A DNA stretch of 64,000 bases from Thioalkalivibrio sp. ALE31 (GCF_000377405.1 NZ_KB905023.1:124001-188000); one strand, 5' to 3'; counted from the first letter of the stretch, positions 9,845 through 19,407 are shown. Notes: generated by a model not told the origin, from the letters alone. Numbers and translations are program-made.

Positions 9845-10213
9845 TCAGTCCTCCACCGTGAAGCGGAAGCTCCCGGACATCATGTGGCCGTCACGGGCCA
9901 GACCACGCCAGCGCACCTCGTAGCGCCCCGGTTCCAGATCACCGGCCGGACGCACATGGTACTCCTCGGTCGGATCACTGCCCGGCTCGTTCTCCAGGGA
10001 CACGCGGCCCTGCGGGCCGATCACGTCGAACTGGGTGATGCGCATCGCGCCATCGAAGTGAATCCCGATCTCCTCCGGGGTGCCCTGCACCGTGGAGCCA
10101 TCCTCCGGGACCTGTCCCATTTCGCCCTCGTGGGCCAGCAGGGGGCTGGCGAAGGCCAGCAGCAGGGCCGCAAGGGCGGAACGCAGGATATTGCGGTTAC
10201 CAATCGTCATCAT
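9845..10213 (-). CDS. copC: CopC-type periplasmic copper-binding protein
   Basis: A 122-residue CopC-domain protein. It starts at the first of two adjacent ATG codons, with GAGG upstream, and has a signal peptide ending LLA. Cleavage there would leave histidine as the first mature residue (HEGEM), as needed for the CopC copper(II) histidine brace. The C-terminal DGHMMSGSFRF supplies the second conserved Asp-x-His of the site. The beta-barrel core (GIHFDGAMRITQFDVIGPQG) is standard. A longer open frame upstream contains low-complexity sequence and is not needed. It lies immediately before copD, matching known copCD pairs. Confidence 0.88.
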   Translation of the reverse strand: MMTIGNRNILRSALAALLLAFASPLLAHEGEMGQVPEDGSTVQGTPEEIGIHFDGAMRITQFDVIGPQGRVSLENEPGSDPTEEYHVRPAGDLEPGRYEVRWRGLARDGHMMSGSFRFTVED

Positions 10214-10319
10214 GTCGTCCTCAAGTTGTTCAAGTGCAGTCGTGTCGTGTCGGAATCCGCCGGCCACAGGCCACCGGGGGCCGCCTTGCGGCGCTCCCGG
10301 TGCCCGCACCGGTGGAAAC

Positions 10320-11753
10320 TCAGTGGTTGTGGCCTCCGTGGCCGTTGTGTCCTCCATGCCCCCCGTGGCCGCCATGGCCTCCGTGCCCGCCATGCGCATC
10401 GCGGCTGGGGGTCGGGAGCCCGTCGGAATCCGCACCCGCGACCTTGCCGCGGCGCACCGGATTGCCGAAATCCGGATCGCGGCTCACGCGGCGGGCCACC
10501 TCCCCGTCCGGGTGCCAGTACCAGCCGGGATCGCGGAAGTCCCCGGGCTCCAGGTCGTCGCGCACCTTGATCAGGGTGAACATGCCGCCCATGCCGATGT
10601 TGCCGAACGGCCCCTGGCCCATCCCCATCGGCAGGGTGTTCTCCGGCCCGCGCATGTGGCCGCCGTCGGTATGGTCCTGGTGATCCGCCATGCCGTGTTC
10701 GCCCATGGCCATATAGCCGGGCAGCAGCGTACGGATCTCCTCCTCGAGGCCGGACTGGTCCACACCCAGGGTGTTGGCGATGCCGTGCCCCATCGGGTTC
10801 ATGGTGTGGTGGGACATGTGGCAATGGAATGCCCAGTCACCCGGTGGCGCGACGAACTCGATATCGCGGGTCTGGCCGACCGCGACGATCTCCGTGGTCT
10901 CCTTGCGCCACTGGTTGCGCGGCCAGCGCCCGCCATCGGAGCCGGTCACCTCGAACGACACCCCGTGCACGTGCATCGGGTGGTTCCACATCGACAGGTT
11001 GCCCATGCGGATGCGCACGCGCTCGCCCGTTTTCGCCACCAGCGAGTCGATGGCCGGGAACACCTTCGAATTCATCGACCACAGGTCGAAGTCCACCATG
11101 ATCGACGGGTCCGGCGTGCGCGTGCCCGGGTGCAGCCCCCAGTTGTGCAGCAGGATCGCGTAGTCGCGGTCCACCGGCTCGATCTCGCCATCCTTCGGGT
11201 GGATGATGAACATCCCCATCATCCCCATCGCCATCTGCACCATCTCGTCGGCGTGCGGGTGGTACATGTGCGTACCGTGCTGGTTCAGCTCGAACTCGTA
11301 GACGAAGGTCTCCCCCGGATGGATCGGCGGCTGGGTCACGCCCTTCACCCCGTCCATGCCCGAAGGCAGATGGATGCCGTGCCAGTGCACCGAGGTGTAT
11401 TCCGGCAGGCGGTTGGTCACGTAGATGCGAACCTTGTCGCCCTCCACCGCCTCGATGGTCGGCCCCGGGGTGGTGCCGTTGTAGCCCCAGCACTTGGCCA
11501 CCGAGCCGGGCGCGAACTCGTGCTCGATCTCCTCGGCGACCAGGTGGAACTCCTTCACGCCGTTGTTCATTTCGTACGGCAGGGTCCAGCCGTTCGGCGT
11601 ATGCACCGGCATGTAGCCCTGTTCGGTGCGTTCGCCGGGCGTGGCGTCGCCCTCGTTGTGGTGCTCGTGACCCGTTTCGGCCATTACCCGGGTCAGGGTA
11701 GTTGCCGGCAGCATTGCCGCGCCGGCGGCCAGCAGGAAGTTACGCCGTTTCAT
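10320..11753 (-). CDS. Multicopper oxidase with histidine-rich C-terminal tail
   Basis: A periplasmic three-cupredoxin-type multicopper oxidase, 477 residues, probably oxidising Cu(I) to the less toxic Cu(II). It begins with a twin-arginine signal (MKRRNFLLAA, cleavage near residue 25). All four copper motifs are present: HWHG (123-126), HMYHPH (162-167), HPMHVHG (268-274) and HCHMSHHTMNPM (310-321), with C311 and M321 as type-1 copper ligands. Metal-binding additions flank the core: a His/Glu cluster after the signal peptide and a terminal run of about seven GGH-type triplets. Its ATG shares one base with the stop of the TolC-like gene upstream. CotA/CopA-like naming is possible, but the substrate is not proven. 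Confidence 0.9.
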   Translation of the reverse strand: MKRRNFLLAAGAAMLPATTLTRVMAETGHEHHNEGDATPGERTEQGYMPVHTPNGWTLPYEMNNGVKEFHLVAEEIEHEFAPGSVAKCWGYNGTTPGPTIEAVEGDKVRIYVTNRLPEYTSVHWHGIHLPSGMDGVKGVTQPPIHPGETFVYEFELNQHGTHMYHPHADEMVQMAMGMMGMFIIHPKDGEIEPVDRDYAILLHNWGLHPGTRTPDPSIMVDFDLWSMNSKVFPAIDSLVAKTGERVRIRMGNLSMWNHPMHVHGVSFEVTGSDGGRWPRNQWRKETTEIVAVGQTRDIEFVAPPGDWAFHCHMSHHTMNPMGHGIANTLGVDQSGLEEEIRTLLPGYMAMGEHGMADHQDHTDGGHMRGPENTLPMGMGQGPFGNIGMGGMFTLIKVRDDLEPGDFRDPGWYWHPDGEVARRVSRDPDFGNPVRRGKVAGADSDGLPTPSRDAHGGHGGHGGHGGHGGHNGHGGHNH

Positions 11754-13342
11754 CAGTGATGCCCTCCGTGACCGTCGTCGCCGTGGTCACTGTGATCGCC
11801 ATGGTCATGATCTCCGTGATCCCCGTGATCCCCGTGATCCCCGTGATCCCCGTGATCCCCGTGATCCCCGTGATCCCCGTGATCCCCGTGATCCCCGTGG
11901 TCGCCGTGGTCGCCGTGGTCGCCGTGGTCGCCGTGGTCGCCGTGACCGCCATGGTCTCCGTGATCCATCGCGGACGGATCATGTTCGAGCGCGTCGGTTT
12001 CAAGATAGCCCTCGTCACCCGGCACCCCGCCTGGCAGCTCGCCGGCCACGGTGAAGGCCAGGTCGACCCGGGCCCGCCAGTACTCACCCAGTGCGGCCAC
12101 CGCGCGCTGCCAGTCGGCCAGCTCTTCCTGCTTGGTCACCAGCAGGTCGAAGACATCGTCGAACATGAAGTTCACGCGCTCCTGCACGCGCTCCAGCTCG
12201 ATCTCCCGGGCCGGCAGCAGTTCGTAGCGCTTGGTGCCGAACTTGTCGCGGTGATGGGCCAGGCGGACGAAGTGCTGGTGCACATCGGCGGTGACCGCCT
12301 GCTCCAGCCGGGCCCGGCGGGCCTCGCCGTCCTCCAGCCGCGCCTCGGCGCGGGCGATGCCGGCCTGGTTCTGGTTGAAGATCGGCAGGGTGAAGGAGAT
12401 ACCTCCGCCCCACAGGCGGGTGCCGTCCGTCTCGCGCTCGAACTCGATACCGGGCTCGATGTCGCCCAGCCAGCGATAGCGGCGCACCAGGGCCACGCCC
12501 TCGGTGAGCCCCTCCAGGGCATGATCCAGGGCCCGCAGGTCCAGACGCTGCTCCAGGGCCTGCGCGACCAGGGCATCGCGATCGTCCACACCGGCCAGCG
12601 GCAACGGCAGCTTGCCGGGGATCTCCCAGCCATCCACCTGGCCGGGAAGACCCATCAGGTGGGCCAGGCGCAGACGGGTTTCGCGCTCGCGCTGCCGCGC
12701 ATCCTCGAGCTTCAGCCGGGCCTCGGCCGCACGGATGCGCAGCTGTGCCCGCTTCAGGTCGGGGATATTGCCGGCGTCATAGAAGCGCTCGCCCAGCAGC
12801 GAGCCAAGATCCGCGGCACGGGTCTCCAGCGCCTGTACCTGAGCCCGCTGGCGCGCAGCCACTGCGTCATACCAGGCACGTTCGGTGTCCGAGGCCAGGG
12901 CTACCATGCCCTCGGCCAGCTGCAAGCGGGTGGACTCCCAGTGGGATTCGGCAATGTCCTGGCGGGCGCTGCGCATCAGCAGGCCAGAAATACCCCAGGC
13001 CAGGCCAACCCCGACTTCGTTGCCGCCACCGCCCTCGGGGCGCATCACCGACAGCGACAGGGTGGGATTGGAAAACTGGGCGGCCTCGACCACGTCGGCG
13101 GCCGTCAGATCCAGCTTGGCGTAGGCCTGCTGCATGCGCGGGTTGCGCCACAGGGCCTGATGAATGGCCTCCTCGAGCGTCAGCTCGCCGGAGGGGCGGG
13201 GCATCTCCGACTCGGGCAGGTCGATCCCCTGCACCGAGATGTCCTCCGCCAGTTCGGAGCGGTCCAGCTCGGGCGCAGTGACCGCGCAACCGGCGAGGAA
13301 CAGCACCGATACGACGGGGAGCAGCAATCGGGTTGCTCGCAT
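11753..13342 (-). CDS. TolC-family outer-membrane lipoprotein with long HGD-repeat tail
   Basis: An outer-membrane efflux-channel family protein (CusC/TolC type), 529 residues. The start is the ATG with AAGGAG nine bases upstream. A lipoprotein signal ends in LAGC (Cys19). The two OEP repeats span about residues 50-260 and 265-450, rich in long amphipathic helices (for example ARLKLEDARQRERETRLRLA). The last 60-70 residues are almost pure HGD/HGG triplets, encoded by a 9-bp tandem array, which is very unusual for this family. No RND pump or membrane-fusion partner is in the operon, so it may work with pump parts encoded elsewhere or as an outer-membrane metal sink. Translationally coupled to the oxidase downstream. 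Confidence 0.85.
   Translation of the reverse strand: MRATRLLLPVVSVLFLAGCAVTAPELDRSELAEDISVQGIDLPESEMPRPSGELTLEEAIHQALWRNPRMQQAYAKLDLTAADVVEAAQFSNPTLSLSVMRPEGGGGNEVGVGLAWGISGLLMRSARQDIAESHWESTRLQLAEGMVALASDTERAWYDAVAARQRAQVQALETRAADLGSLLGERFYDAGNIPDLKRAQLRIRAAEARLKLEDARQRERETRLRLAHLMGLPGQVDGWEIPGKLPLPLAGVDDRDALVAQALEQRLDLRALDHALEGLTEGVALVRRYRWLGDIEPGIEFERETDGTRLWGGGISFTLPIFNQNQAGIARAEARLEDGEARRARLEQAVTADVHQHFVRLAHHRDKFGTKRYELLPAREIELERVQERVNFMFDDVFDLLVTKQEELADWQRAVAALGEYWRARVDLAFTVAGELPGGVPGDEGYLETDALEHDPSAMDHGDHGGHGDHGDHGDHGDHGDHGDHGDHGDHGDHGDHGDHGDHGDHGDHGDHDHGDHSDHGDDGHGGHH
11809..11961. repeat. 9-bp tandem minisatellite inside the TolC-like gene
   Basis: Seen directly: nine perfect copies of GATCCCCGT (11818-11898) followed by five copies of GGTCGCCGT (11899-11943), flanked by degenerate copies such as GATCTCCGT and GACCGCCAT. 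On the coding (minus) strand both unit types read His-Gly-Asp (CACGGGGAT or CACGGCGAC), so gain or loss of units keeps the reading frame. Confidence 0.97.
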
Positions 13343-13473
13343 CGTGAAAATCTCCTTGATCGGACTTCGATTCCGCATCCCGCGCGAACGCGCGACACGG
13401 CCTTGCCGCCCGCCGGCACCGAGTGGAACCCGGACGTGCGGACAGCCCCGGCGCTCGGGCCGGTACAGTCAGA

Positions 13474-13947
13474 TCAGGAGAGGATCGGGGGTCGGTATAA
13501 CGCGGCCGCGGGCGGGCCGCTCTGGAAGGAATACAGGCGCATGGCCTGCGTGACCGGGGTCAGCAGATGCATGCCGGTGATGGACGGCATGCCCTGGCAG
13601 TGGCTGCAGGCCGAGCAACTCGCCAGACAGGCGCCATCTAGGCAATCCGCGTGCACGATCACCCCGCTGGCGTCAGAGGAATCGGATGCTTCATGGGCGT
13701 GGTCGCCGCCATGCCGAGTATCGGCGGGACCGTCCTGCGCATGGTGATCATGGTGGTCGCCGTGCGCGTGATCATGCGAATGATCATGGTCCGCGTGATC
13801 CGCCGCCTTGTCGCCCTGCGACTGGGCCCCGTGCATCGCATGCCCGGCGTGACTGCCTCCCTCGCTCGCAACCGCCGCAAGCGCCGGCAGGCCGGCAATC
13901 GCCAGCACCAGCATCCAGCACAGCAGTCGATGGAAGACCCGTTTCAC
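13474..13947 (-). CDS. Small exported His/Cys-rich protein, first gene of copper operon
   Basis: A 157-residue exported protein of unknown function. The GTG start at 13947 gives VKRVFHRLLCWMLVLAIAGLPALA, a clean signal peptide, with GAGG upstream. The mature part begins with a dense histidine/aspartate region (HDHSHDHAHGDHHDHH) and ends with a cysteine cluster (DCLDGACLASCSACSHC, about residues 105-121) and a hydrophobic tail. The Cys-x2-Cys end resembles DUF2946/CopL-type small proteins found beside copper genes, but I cannot assign it firmly. As the first gene of the operon it is a candidate metal sensor, scavenger or chaperone. Longer readings upstream cover repeat sequence and were not used. 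Confidence 0.65.
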   Translation of the reverse strand: MKRVFHRLLCWMLVLAIAGLPALAAVASEGGSHAGHAMHGAQSQGDKAADHADHDHSHDHAHGDHHDHHAQDGPADTRHGGDHAHEASDSSDASGVIVHADCLDGACLASCSACSHCQGMPSITGMHLLTPVTQAMRLYSFQSGPPAAALYRPPILS

Positions 13948-14030
13948 GTCGGCCAAACCTCGTTTGGGGCCATCTCGGCCCAGCAAGCGGCCTGCAACAT
14001 ACCACAACCCACACCCTTGGGCGCCACCCC

Positions 14031-14183
14031 TTGTAGGAGGCCAGCCCTCTGGCCGATTGGGACCAGACCAGCGCCCCATCGGCGAGAGGCTCGTCTCCTA
14101 CAAATCCGGGGCTGGCCCTGTTGGTGCCCTGGGCGGCCGGGGCCATTCCTGCGCCCCATCGGCCAGGGGACTGGCCTCCTACG
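14031..14183. repeat. REP-like palindromic repeat cluster (three copies)
   Basis: One direct copy (14031-14061, starting TTGTAGGAGGCCAGCCC) and two inverted copies (14071-14104 and 14151-14183). The inverted copies share GCGCCCCATCGGC and end in CTCCTAC. Each copy can fold on its own and copies of opposite sense can pair with each other. The last copy overlaps the 3' end of pepN and includes its TAG stop. Related fragments recur near 31749-31826. Confidence 0.85.
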
Positions 14184-16815
14184 CCAGCGCGCGCTCGATC
14201 ACATCGCGCAGGTCGCGCGACAGTTCGAGCGCGGCGAGGCGTTCGAGTTCCGCCCGCATCTGTTCGCCGCGAACGCTGTCCACCTTTTGCCAGCGCGTCA
14301 GCGGCTGGGCCAGGCGCGCGGCGGTCTGCGGGTTCATCGCGTCCAGCTTCTCGACAAAGCCGCCCATGCGGCGATAGCCCTCGCCGTCTTCCTGGTGGAA
14401 GTGGCGTTCGTTGCGGGCCATGAACGGCCCGAGCACCGCGCGCACCCGGTTCGGGTTGGTCCAGCGGAACCCGGGGTGCTCCAGCAGCGCCTCCAGGCGC
14501 TCGAAGCCTCCGGGGACCTGGCTGCCGGCCTGCAGACCGAAGTACTTGTCCAGCACCAGCGGGTCGTCGCGGTAGCGCTGCTCGAAGTCCGTCAGCAGCA
14601 CCTCGCGGGCCTCGTGATCCAGTTCGTTCACCGCGTTCAGCGCACCCATGCGCATGGTCATGCTGCGCGCCTTCTGGTACTGCGCCAGGGCCTCGGGCAC
14701 CGCGGCCTGGTCGCGGGCCGCCACACGCAGCGCCAGCAGACGGTTGCGCAGCTGGCGCAGGCCCATCGCCTCGGCGGTGAAGGCACCATTGTCCACGTCG
14801 TCCAGCTTCGGCTGGATCTGCTGCATCGCGCCGGTCAGCGGGGCATAGAGGCGCTTCTCCAGGTCGTCGCGCTCCATGCGCAGGCGCACCGGATCGACGC
14901 GCTCGAACAACTCGGCCAGCTCGCGCGTGGGCGGCAGCTGCAGGATGGTCGCCAGCAGCACCGGCTCGATCGCCGGATCCTCGATCAGGGCGTGCAGGGC
15001 GTGCTCGATGGCGGCCTCCAGCGCGGAGTCGGCGGCGTCGTGCTCGATGCGCGCACGGATGGCGCGACGGAACAGGGTCTGCGCGGCCTCCCAGCGGGCG
15101 AAGGCATCATCGTCATGCGCCAGCAGGTGCGCCAGTTCGTCCACGCCCTGGTTGGCGTTCAGGATCACCGGGGCGGAGAAGCCGCGTAGCCAGGAGATCG
15201 CGGCCACCTCGGCGGACAGGTCCTCGAAGCAGAAGGTGTGCTCGGCGGCGTCCAGCTCCAGCACCCATTCGTCGCGCGCGGCTTCGTCGCCGTCCCGGCG
15301 CGCGCGGATGCGCTGGCCGTCGGCATCGAGAAAGGCCATGCGCACCGGGATCACCACCGGCTCCTTGTGCGCCTGGCCCGGGGTCGGCGGGGTCTCCTGC
15401 GCGAGTGTGATACGGGCCGGTCCGCCGGGGCCGTCGAACGCGGTGCCTGCGGTCACATGCGGCGTGCCGGCCTGGGTATACCAGCGCTTGAAACGGGCGA
15501 GATCGCGCCCGCTGGCCTCGGCCATCACCGCGACAAAGTCGTCCGTCGTCACGGCCTGGCCGTCGAAGCGCTCGAAGTATAGGTCCAGCCCGCGACGGAA
15601 GGTCTCGCGCCCGATCAGGGTGCGCAGCATGCGGATCAGCTCCGCGCCCTTCTCGTAGACGGTCAGGGTGTAGAAGTTGTTGATCTCGGCGTAGTGGTCC
15701 GGGCGCACCGGGTGCGCCAGCGGTCCGGCGTCCTCCGGGAACTGGAAGGCGCGCAGCATGGCGACATCGTCGATGCGCTTGACGCCGAACAGGGTGCAGT
15801 CGGTGGTGAATTCCTGGTCGCGGAAGACCGTGAGCCCTTCCTTGAGTGACAGCTGGAACCAGTCGCGGCAGGTCACGCGGTTGCCCGACCAGTTATGGAA
15901 ATACTCGTGGGCGATCACCGACTCGATGGCGACAAAGTCACTGTCGGTGGCGGTGTCGGGGCTGGCGAGCACGTACTTGGCGTTGAACAGGTTCAGCCCC
16001 TTGTTCTCCATCGCCCCCATGTTGAAGTCGTCCACCGCGACGATCATGTACACGTCCAGGTCGTATTCGCGGCCGAAGGCCTCCTCGTCATAGCGCATCG
16101 CGCGCTTCAGCGAGGCCAGCGCGTGATCGCAGCGATCGGCGTTGTGCGCCTCCACAAACAGCTCCAGCGCGACCTCGCGCCCGGACATGGTGGTGAAGGT
16201 GTCGCGCTGGCAGGCCAGATCCCCGGCGACCAGCGCAAACAGGTACGACGGCTTGGGGAACGGATCCTCCCACACCGCGTAGTGGCGCCCGCCGTCCAGC
16301 TCGCCGGCCTCCACGCGGTTGCCGTTGGCCAGCAGCACCGGGTACTGCGCCCGGTCCGACTCCAGGCGCACGCGGTAGGTGGTCAGCACATCCGGACGAT
16401 CGGGGAAGAACGTGATGCGGCGAAAGCCCTCCGGCTCGCACTGGGTACACAGCATGCCGCTGGAGGCGTACAGGCCCTCCAGCGCGGTGTTCTGCTCCGG
16501 GTGGCAGCGGCTGACGATCTCCAGCCGCGCCGCCTCCGGCAGGCCGTGCAGCAGCAGGCCCTCGGCGTCCTGCTCCAGCAGGCCCTCGCCCGGCTCCGCG
16601 CCATCCACCGTCAGCGACGCCAGCTCCACACCATCGCCGTACAGCCGCAGCGCCCCGTTCGGCTCCGCCGCCTGCGGGTTGCGGCGCACCGCCATGCGCG
16701 TGGTCACCTCGGTGGTCGCCGCGTCCAGCTCAAAGTCCAGCTCCAGGCTCTCCACCACAAACGCCGGCGGCTGGTAATCGCTCAGATAAACCGCCTGGGG
16801 ACTCGCATCACGCAT
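14179..16815 (-). CDS. pepN: Aminopeptidase N
   Basis: An M1-family zinc aminopeptidase, 878 residues, a cytosolic enzyme that trims N-terminal residues from peptides during protein turnover. The exopeptidase motif GAMEN lies near residue 265 and the zinc site HEYFH near 300, with the second glutamate in [13 protein letters not shown] downstream. The length matches the E. coli-type PepN (about 870), and the C-terminal superhelical domain is complete. The ATG at 16815 has GGAG six bases upstream; a TTG four codons earlier is less likely. The stop codon TAG is part of an inserted palindromic repeat, so the last residues may differ from close relatives. Confidence 0.95.
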   Translation of the reverse strand: MRDASPQAVYLSDYQPPAFVVESLELDFELDAATTEVTTRMAVRRNPQAAEPNGALRLYGDGVELASLTVDGAEPGEGLLEQDAEGLLLHGLPEAARLEIVSRCHPEQNTALEGLYASSGMLCTQCEPEGFRRITFFPDRPDVLTTYRVRLESDRAQYPVLLANGNRVEAGELDGGRHYAVWEDPFPKPSYLFALVAGDLACQRDTFTTMSGREVALELFVEAHNADRCDHALASLKRAMRYDEEAFGREYDLDVYMIVAVDDFNMGAMENKGLNLFNAKYVLASPDTATDSDFVAIESVIAHEYFHNWSGNRVTCRDWFQLSLKEGLTVFRDQEFTTDCTLFGVKRIDDVAMLRAFQFPEDAGPLAHPVRPDHYAEINNFYTLTVYEKGAELIRMLRTLIGRETFRRGLDLYFERFDGQAVTTDDFVAVMAEASGRDLARFKRWYTQAGTPHVTAGTAFDGPGGPARITLAQETPPTPGQAHKEPVVIPVRMAFLDADGQRIRARRDGDEAARDEWVLELDAAEHTFCFEDLSAEVAAISWLRGFSAPVILNANQGVDELAHLLAHDDDAFARWEAAQTLFRRAIRARIEHDAADSALEAAIEHALHALIEDPAIEPVLLATILQLPPTRELAELFERVDPVRLRMERDDLEKRLYAPLTGAMQQIQPKLDDVDNGAFTAEAMGLRQLRNRLLALRVAARDQAAVPEALAQYQKARSMTMRMGALNAVNELDHEAREVLLTDFEQRYRDDPLVLDKYFGLQAGSQVPGGFERLEALLEHPGFRWTNPNRVRAVLGPFMARNERHFHQEDGEGYRRMGGFVEKLDAMNPQTAARLAQPLTRWQKVDSVRGEQMRAELERLAALELSRDLRDVIERALA

Positions 16816-17194
16816 TCCAAACTCCAAATCATCAATAACCGTTCAACACGTATCACGCCCACGCGGTCCACACCCCAAACCCGGACAAGGACCCCGTCAT
16901 TGCGAGGCCCCGCAGGGGCCGTGGCAACCTCCATCCGCACCCCCCACGCTTCTCCGTCCCGGCCCGGGCCACCCCCACAGATCGCCACGTCGCTACGCTC
17001 CTCGCGATGACGCCGATTATTCCCCCGTCATTGCGAGGAGCGCAGCGACGAAGCAATCTGCCGGCCCGAAACCACCGGAGCCCTCGAATCCACCGCGCTG
17101 CCAGCCGCAGGAGATTGCTTCACCGCCTTCGGCGCCTCGCAATGACGGCGCCGGGGATCTGGCGCTGCGCGTCCAATCCGTTAGCATACCGCGC
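16816..17194. repeat. Palindromic repeat cluster between pepN and tatD
   Basis: No gene. The divergent gap holds four copies of the repeat whose core is GTCATTGCGAGGAGCG...GACGAAGCAATCT: a fragment near 16894-16906, an inverted copy (about 16980-17012), a near-complete direct copy (17026-17059) and an inverted copy (17112-17147). Neighbouring copies in opposite orientation could form long hairpins. Promoters for pepN and tatD must lie at the edges; none is obvious. Confidence 0.9.
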
Positions 17195-18016
17195 ATGGAA
17201 TGGATCGATATCTGCTTCAACCTCACCCACGAATCCTTCAACAAGGAACGCGACGAGGTCCTCGAACGCGCCCGCGAGGCCGGCGTGTCCTGGATGCTGA
17301 TCACCGGCGCCGACGCCCACCAGAGCGAAAAGTGCCTGGAGATCGCCGACCAGTACCCGGACTGCTGCCGCGCCACCCTGGGGGTGCACCCGCACCTGGC
17401 CAAACAGTGGACCGACGCGATCGCCGCCCGGTTCAGTGACCTCGCCCGCGCGGACGAAAACGTCGTCGCCATGGGCGAGATGGGGCTGGACTACAACCGC
17501 GACCACTCGCCGCGCCCGCAGCAGCGCATCGCCTTCGAGGCCCAGCTGGAGCTGGCCGCCGATCTCGGCCTGCCGGTGTTCCTGCACGAGCGCGACGCCC
17601 ACCACGACTTCGCCCAGATCCTGCGCCGCTGGCGCGACAAGCTGCCGGCCGCCGTGGTGCACTGCTTCACCGGCGAGGCTGACGCCCTGGCCGAATACCT
17701 CGACCTCGACTGCCACATCGGCATCACCGGCTGGGTCTGCGACGAACGCCGCGGCACCCATCTGCACCCGCTGGTCCCGCGCATCCCGCGCGGCCGCCTG
17801 ATGATCGAGACCGACGCCCCCTACCTCCTGCCGCGCACCCTGCCCAAGGGCAGCGGCAAGAAGATCGGCAACGGCCGGCGCAACGAGCCCGCCTTCCTGC
17901 CCCACATCGGCGAATACGTGGCCCAGCTGCGCGACGAGACCCCGGAAGACCTCGCCACCCACACCACCGCCACTGCCCGCGCCTTCTACAACCTGCCCGC
18001 AACGGCCAGTGCCTGA
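17195..18016 (+). CDS. TatD-family metal-dependent hydrolase
   Basis: A TIM-barrel metal-dependent hydrolase of the TatD family (3'-5' DNA/RNA exonuclease activity is known for E. coli TatD), 273 residues. Family features: the opening [12 protein letters not shown] (in place of the more usual DTHCHL; the same form occurs in E. coli TatD itself), [18 protein letters not shown] with the metal-binding glutamate, [15 protein letters not shown] and the final [11 protein letters not shown]. The last segment, with [10 protein letters not shown], is characteristic of TatD proper rather than YcfH or YjjV. It overlaps the next gene by 8 bases. Confidence 0.88.
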   Translation: MEWIDICFNLTHESFNKERDEVLERAREAGVSWMLITGADAHQSEKCLEIADQYPDCCRATLGVHPHLAKQWTDAIAARFSDLARADENVVAMGEMGLDYNRDHSPRPQQRIAFEAQLELAADLGLPVFLHERDAHHDFAQILRRWRDKLPAAVVHCFTGEADALAEYLDLDCHIGITGWVCDERRGTHLHPLVPRIPRGRLMIETDAPYLLPRTLPKGSGKKIGNGRRNEPAFLPHIGEYVAQLRDETPEDLATHTTATARAFYNLPATASA

Positions 18017-18776
18017 TACCCCGGACAGCGGACCGCAACGGGTCGCGCTGGTCACCGGCGCGGCGCGCGGGATCGGCCTCGGCATTGGCGAGCGCCTGGT
18101 GCGGGATGGCTGGCAGGTGGTGCTGGCCGATATCGACGGCCCCGAGGGCGAACGGGCCGCCGCGCAACTGGGCCCCGCCGCCCGGGCCATCACGCTGGAT
18201 GTCCGCGACGAGGAACAGGTCCGCGAGGCCATCCGGCGCACGGAGGAATGGCACGGTGGCCTCGATGCCCTGGTCAACAACGCCGGCATCAGCGACCCGC
18301 ACTCCGGGCCACTGGATGAGCTGGAGCTGGCCGACTGGCAGCGCTGGCTGGATACCAACCTCACCGGCGCCTTCCTGCTCGCCAAGCATGCCCTGCCCCT
18401 GCTGCGGCGCCGTCGGGGCGCCATCGTGAACATCAGCTCCACCCGCGCCCTGCAGTCAGAGCCGGACACGGAGGCCTACGCCGCCAGCAAGGGCGGGCTG
18501 GACGCCTTCACCCACGCCCTGGCCATCAGCGCCGGGCCGGAGGTCCGCGTCAACGCCATCCGCCCCGGCTGGATCGACACCCGCAGCCCTGATCAGCAGC
18601 AGGCCGAACCGCTATCCGCACAGGACCACACCCAGCACCCGACCGGCCGCGTCGGCCAGCCCGCCGACATCGCCGCCCTGACCACCTTCCTGCTCGGCCC
18701 GGACGCAGGCTTCATCACCGGCCAGATCTGGAGCGCCGACGGCGGCATGACCCGCCGCATGATCTACACCGACTGA
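18009..18776 (+). CDS. Short-chain dehydrogenase/reductase
   Basis: A classical SDR, 255 residues, starting at a GTG inside the tatD end (GTGCCTGA). The nucleotide-binding motif TGAARGIG is at about residues 16-23, the acidic residue after the second strand (ADIDG) favours NAD(H), NNAGIS is present, and the catalytic Ser, Tyr and Lys are in VNISS and YAASK (Tyr157, Lys161). The C-terminal INGQIW-type segment ([13 protein letters not shown]) is normal. The substrate cannot be deduced; neighbours do not define a pathway. Confidence 0.85.
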   Translation: MPDTPDSGPQRVALVTGAARGIGLGIGERLVRDGWQVVLADIDGPEGERAAAQLGPAARAITLDVRDEEQVREAIRRTEEWHGGLDALVNNAGISDPHSGPLDELELADWQRWLDTNLTGAFLLAKHALPLLRRRRGAIVNISSTRALQSEPDTEAYAASKGGLDAFTHALAISAGPEVRVNAIRPGWIDTRSPDQQQAEPLSAQDHTQHPTGRVGQPADIAALTTFLLGPDAGFITGQIWSADGGMTRRMIYTD

Positions 18777-18855
18777 CGCCATTTGGAGGGAAAGAGTAGC
18801 CCTAAGCCCGCAATCGACCTTCCACACACTCTGTTGGTCGGGTGAGATCCGCCAC

Positions 18856-19407
18856 TTACCGAGACCCGACCTCGTTATGCAGCTCGCGCTGGTCTCGAGA
18901 GACCTCGGCCCGGATCAGCTCGGATCGCAGGCTGGAAGCAGGTACCTCGAAACGTTCGAGCGAAGCCCCCCAGCGCAGGTGCTCCGCAAAGTCCACGTCA
19001 GTTAGCCGGTAGGCCCGGCCGAGTCGCTCGGTCGGCATCACCCGCTCGGCAACCTCAAGGTCGTTATCCAGCACGGCCAGAACCTGAATCGACGCGTCGC
19101 TCGTCGCGTCTCGAAAGATGTAGCCCTCACGGAAACCGAAAAGCAGTCGGGCCTGCTCCTGGCTGCGCGCCTCCCAGATATCGACTGCCCGGTCGACATA
19201 CGCCCGGCGATGCACCGCATGCTTTGCCCGTTCCTTGGGGTCGGTCATCCCCTCCGCCTTCAGGCGGTCCCGCAGTGCTTTCGTCTTCTCGCGGTGCACG
19301 AGCAATGTGCTAACCACCCCAAGGTTCTCCCAATGGTGCCGGCCGATCTGATAGACCCAGTCGGAAAAATATTTCCACGGATCCTGAATTTCTCGGGTCT
19401 TTGCCAT
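18856..19407 (-). CDS. Unknown protein, second gene of a two-gene unit
   Basis: An unrecognised 183-residue soluble protein, acidic and basic residues mixed, with no signal peptide or membrane segment. The N-terminal third is helical and aromatic-rich (WKYFSDWVYQIGRHHWENLG), followed by a charged helix (HREKTKALRDRLKAEG). The ATG shares a base with the stop of the WYL-like gene (TGATG), so the two proteins are made together. Base composition is visibly more AT-rich than the flanking housekeeping genes, suggesting acquisition by transfer. No function is proposed. Confidence 0.6.
   Translation of the reverse strand: MAKTREIQDPWKYFSDWVYQIGRHHWENLGVVSTLLVHREKTKALRDRLKAEGMTDPKERAKHAVHRRAYVDRAVDIWEARSQEQARLLFGFREGYIFRDATSDASIQVLAVLDNDLEVAERVMPTERLGRAYRLTDVDFAEHLRWGASLERFEVPASSLRSELIRAEVSRDQRELHNEVGSR

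Noticed and set aside
11809-11961. Tandem repeat as a possible CRISPR array
   Set aside because: Units are contiguous 9-mers without spacers.
11702-13747. Long plus-strand open frame across the TolC-like gene, rich in Val-Ile-Pro repeats
   Set aside because: It is the complement of the HGD repeat array; 9-bp units leave several frames open. The minus-strand reading has signal peptide, lipobox, family domains and ribosome site.
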